Positions 6,387 through 8,304 of a stretch of 8,304 nt of DNA are shown here, one piece after another. Source of the stretch: an uncultured Porphyromonadaceae bacterium (lineage in GTDB: Bacteria > Bacteroidota > Bacteroidia > Bacteroidales > Muribaculaceae); assembly GCA_900554265.1 (NCBI GenBank), contig USGZ01000057.1, forward strand, positions 1 to 8,304, given 5' to 3'. Every line of letters starts with the position of its first letter. Within the stretch, counting starts at the first letter, position 1. Under the pieces are notes generated by a model, which did no database searches, was not told where the DNA came from, and worked only from the letters and a program-made list of their open reading frames with translations. Made by a program: the position numbers and the translations under genes.

Positions 6387-8171
6387 TCAGTCGAGCTTCA
6401 GCACGGCCAGGAAGGCTTTCTGAGGCACTTCGACGCGACCGATCTGCTTCATGCGCTTTTTGCCCTGCTTCTGCTTCTCCAGGAGCTTGCGCTTGCGGGA
6501 GATATCGCCGCCGTAGCACTTGGCCGTCACGTCCTTGCGGACGGCCTTGATGGTCTCGCGCGCTATGATTTTGGCGCCTATGGCCGCCTGGATTGCGATG
6601 TCGAACTGCTGCCGCGGTATCAGCTCCTTGAGCTTCTCGCACATGCGGCGCCCGAAGGAAACGGCGTTGTCGACGTGTGTCAGCGTCGACAGTGCGTCGA
6701 CGCTCTCGCCGTTGAGCAGGATGTCGAGCTTCACCAGCTGGCTCGGACGGTAGTCGTGGATGTGGTAGTCGAAGGAGGCGTAGCCCTTGGAGATGCTCTT
6801 CAGCTTGTCGTAGAAGTCAATCACGATTTCGCCAAGGGGCATGTCGAAGGTCAGCTCCATACGGTTTCCCGAGATGTACTCCTGCTTGACCAGCTCTCCG
6901 CGCTTGCCCAGGCAGAGGGTCATGATCGGGCCGATGAACTCGGCGGTGGTGATTATGCTGGCGCGGATGTATGGCTCCTCGATGTGTTCGATGGATGTCG
7001 GGTCGGGGAGGCCGGAGGGGTTGTGGACCTCGGTCATCTCGCCTTTCTTGTCGTAGACCTTGTAGGAAACGTTAGGCACGGTCGTGATAACGTCCATGTC
7101 GAACTCGCGGCCCAGGCGCTCCTGGACGATTTCCATGTGCAGCAACCCGAGGAAACCGCAGCGGAAGCCGAAGCCCAGGGCCGCCGACGATTCGGGCACG
7201 AAGGTAAGCGAGGCATCGTTGAGCTGGAGTTTCTCCAGGGAGGTGCGTAGGTTCTCGAAGTCCTCGGTCTCGATGGGGTAGACGCCCGCGAACACCATCG
7301 GCTTGACCTCCTCGAAACCGTCGATTGCGCTGCCGGGACGCTCGACGTGGGTTATGGTGTCGCCCACGCGCACCTCGCGGCTGCTCTTGATGCCGGAGAT
7401 GATGTAGCCGACGTTGCCGGCGCTGAGCTCCTTGCGGGGCTGCAGGTCGAGCTTGAGAACGCCGATTTCGTCGGCGTGGTATTCCTTGCCCGTGGCCACG
7501 AACTTCACGAAATCGTCCTTGCGGATGGTGCCGTTGACGATTTTGAAGTAAGCTATGATGCCGCGGAAGGGGTTGAAGACCGAGTCGAAAATCAGGGCCT
7601 GCAGGGGTGCCGAGGAATCGCCCTTGGGTGCGGGCACGCGCTCGACGATGGCCCTCAGAATGTCCGGGATGCCGATGCCGGTCTTGCCGCTGGCGCGGAT
7701 AATCTCGGAGCGGTCGCAGCCCAGCAGGTCTACGATCTGGTCCTCGACTTCCTCGGGTTTGGCCGAATCGAGGTCTACCTTGTTGATTACAGGGATAATC
7801 TCCAGGTCGTTGTCGATGGCCATGTAGAGATTGGAAATGGTCTGGGCCTGGATTCCCTGCGAGGCGTCGACAATCAGCAGCGCGCCCTCGCAGGCGGCGA
7901 TGGAGCGCGATACTTCGTAGGAGAAGTCGACGTGTCCGGGAGTGTCGATAAGATTGAGGGTATATTGTTCGCCGTCAAGATTGTAGTCCATCTGGATGGC
8001 GTGGCTTTTGATGGTAATGCCGCGTTCGCGCTCCAGGTCCATGTCGTCGAGTACCTGTGCCTCCATGTCCTTGGGCGCAATAGTGTGCGTATATTCCAGA
8101 AGTCGGTCGGCAAGAGTGCTCTTACCGTGGTCTATATGGGCAATGATGCAAAAATTGCGGATATTCTTCAT
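6387..8171 (-). CDS. lepA: Elongation factor 4 (LepA), complete (594 aa)
   Basis: LepA is a ribosome-dependent translational GTPase that binds elongating or initiating ribosomes; back-translocation and initiation or assembly roles have both been proposed. All GTPase motifs are present: AHIDHGKS (11-18), [10 protein letters not shown] (48-57), DTPGH (76-80), NKVD (130-133) and SGKTG (161-165, where many relatives have SAKTG). EF-G-like domains follow: the beta barrel (about 190-275), a domain with [20 protein letters not shown] (333-352), and a domain-V-like region (about 400-480). The LepA-specific C-terminal domain carries the basic segment [19 protein letters not shown] (558-576) and ends [13 protein letters not shown]. 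Length matches the usual ~600 residues. The start at 8171 gives the canonical [18 protein letters not shown]. It is the first gene of the cluster and has its own promoter 20 bases upstream. Confidence 0.98.
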   Translation of the reverse strand: MKNIRNFCIIAHIDHGKSTLADRLLEYTHTIAPKDMEAQVLDDMDLERERGITIKSHAIQMDYNLDGEQYTLNLIDTPGHVDFSYEVSRSIAACEGALLIVDASQGIQAQTISNLYMAIDNDLEIIPVINKVDLDSAKPEEVEDQIVDLLGCDRSEIIRASGKTGIGIPDILRAIVERVPAPKGDSSAPLQALIFDSVFNPFRGIIAYFKIVNGTIRKDDFVKFVATGKEYHADEIGVLKLDLQPRKELSAGNVGYIISGIKSSREVRVGDTITHVERPGSAIDGFEEVKPMVFAGVYPIETEDFENLRTSLEKLQLNDASLTFVPESSAALGFGFRCGFLGLLHMEIVQERLGREFDMDVITTVPNVSYKVYDKKGEMTEVHNPSGLPDPTSIEHIEEPYIRASIITTAEFIGPIMTLCLGKRGELVKQEYISGNRMELTFDMPLGEIVIDFYDKLKSISKGYASFDYHIHDYRPSQLVKLDILLNGESVDALSTLTHVDNAVSFGRRMCEKLKELIPRQQFDIAIQAAIGAKIIARETIKAVRKDVTAKCYGGDISRKRKLLEKQKQGKKRMKQIGRVEVPQKAFLAVLKLD

Positions 8172-8191
8172 CGTACGTGCATATTATCTTG

Positions 8192-8199
8192 CAAAGATA
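8192..8199 (-). promoter_or_regulatory. Bacteroidota-type -7 promoter box for lepA and downstream genes
   Basis: On the minus strand 8199-8192 reads TATCTTTG, an exact match to the Bacteroidota -7 consensus TAnnTTTG recognised by the primary sigma factor of that phylum. It ends 20 bases before the lepA ATG, predicting a transcript start near 8184-8188 and a very short leader. A -33 TTTG at the usual spacing is not evident; the nearest TTG (in AATTGGCG) is only about 12 bases upstream. I saw no similar box in the internal spacers, so this may drive all five genes. Confidence 0.7.
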
Positions 8200-8268
8200 G
8201 CATTTTCCCGCCAATTCCCCAGCCCTCAGCGTACTAAAAAAAGTATAACGGCGGCAGGAAAAGGCGTG

Positions 8269-8304
8269 AAAAAAGACAGGAGCGGGCAGTGCCATATCCA
8301 CTGC
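8269..8304 (-). terminator. Partial rho-independent terminator of an upstream gene (cut by window edge)
   Basis: Reading the minus strand inward from the edge, GCAGTG (8304-8299), a 7-base loop, and CACTGC (8291-8286) form a 6-bp stem. It is followed by CCGCTCCTGTC and six Ts (8274-8269). The T tract sits 11 bases past the visible stem, which makes sense only if the stem continues outside the window, with the upstream arm pairing with CCGCTCCTGTC. That would give an intrinsic terminator for a gene read towards lepA. The inner stem and T tract are seen; the outer stem is inferred. Confidence 0.5.

Noticed and set aside
7347..8237. 296-codon plus-strand open frame running through the lepA promoter
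   Set aside because: It is antisense to the unmistakable lepA coding sequence; its product looks like a shadow translation.
8231..8247. Small inverted repeat around an A7 tract (TACT / AGTA)
   Set aside because: A four-base stem around a homopolymer is expected by chance and has no GC-rich stem.

Overview
The window holds five complete protein-coding genes, all on the minus strand and read from high to low coordinates. They cover about 224-8171 with only short spacers of 60, 37, 16 and 17 bases. The organism is most likely a member of Bacteroidales with a fairly GC-rich genome, possibly a Muribaculaceae-like gut bacterium. The evidence is a Bacteroidota-type -7 promoter box (TAnnTTTG form) before the first gene, AT-rich or featureless upstream regions without clear Shine-Dalgarno sequences, a DUF2851 protein (a family I associate with Bacteroidota), and the sequence style of LepA and the GH31 enzyme. 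The family-level placement is inference.

In order of transcription: (1) 8171-6387, lepA, elongation factor 4, a translational GTPase. (2) 6326-4503, an uncharacterised 607-residue protein with a large N-terminal region, one central transmembrane helix, a proline/glutamate/alanine-rich linker and a small C-terminal domain. (3) 4465-2150, an exported glycoside hydrolase family 31 enzyme with both catalytic aspartates. (4) 2133-1519, riboflavin synthase alpha chain. (5) 1501-224, a DUF2851 protein with a conserved N-terminal block and a C-terminal Cys/His cluster.

The right edge (8172-8304) carries the lepA promoter and what looks like the 3' half of a rho-independent terminator for a gene outside the window. 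The left edge (1-223) has no credible gene. It holds a perfect 8-bp palindrome and degenerate short repeats.

The tight spacing and the lack of a recognisable -7 box in the internal spacers suggest co-transcription from the lepA promoter. The products share no pathway (translation, an envelope protein of unknown role, glycan processing, flavin synthesis, unknown), so this looks like a housekeeping cluster rather than a dedicated system. No CRISPR array, mobile element, tRNA, rRNA or defence system was seen. The least understood parts are the 607-residue membrane protein and the DUF2851 protein.
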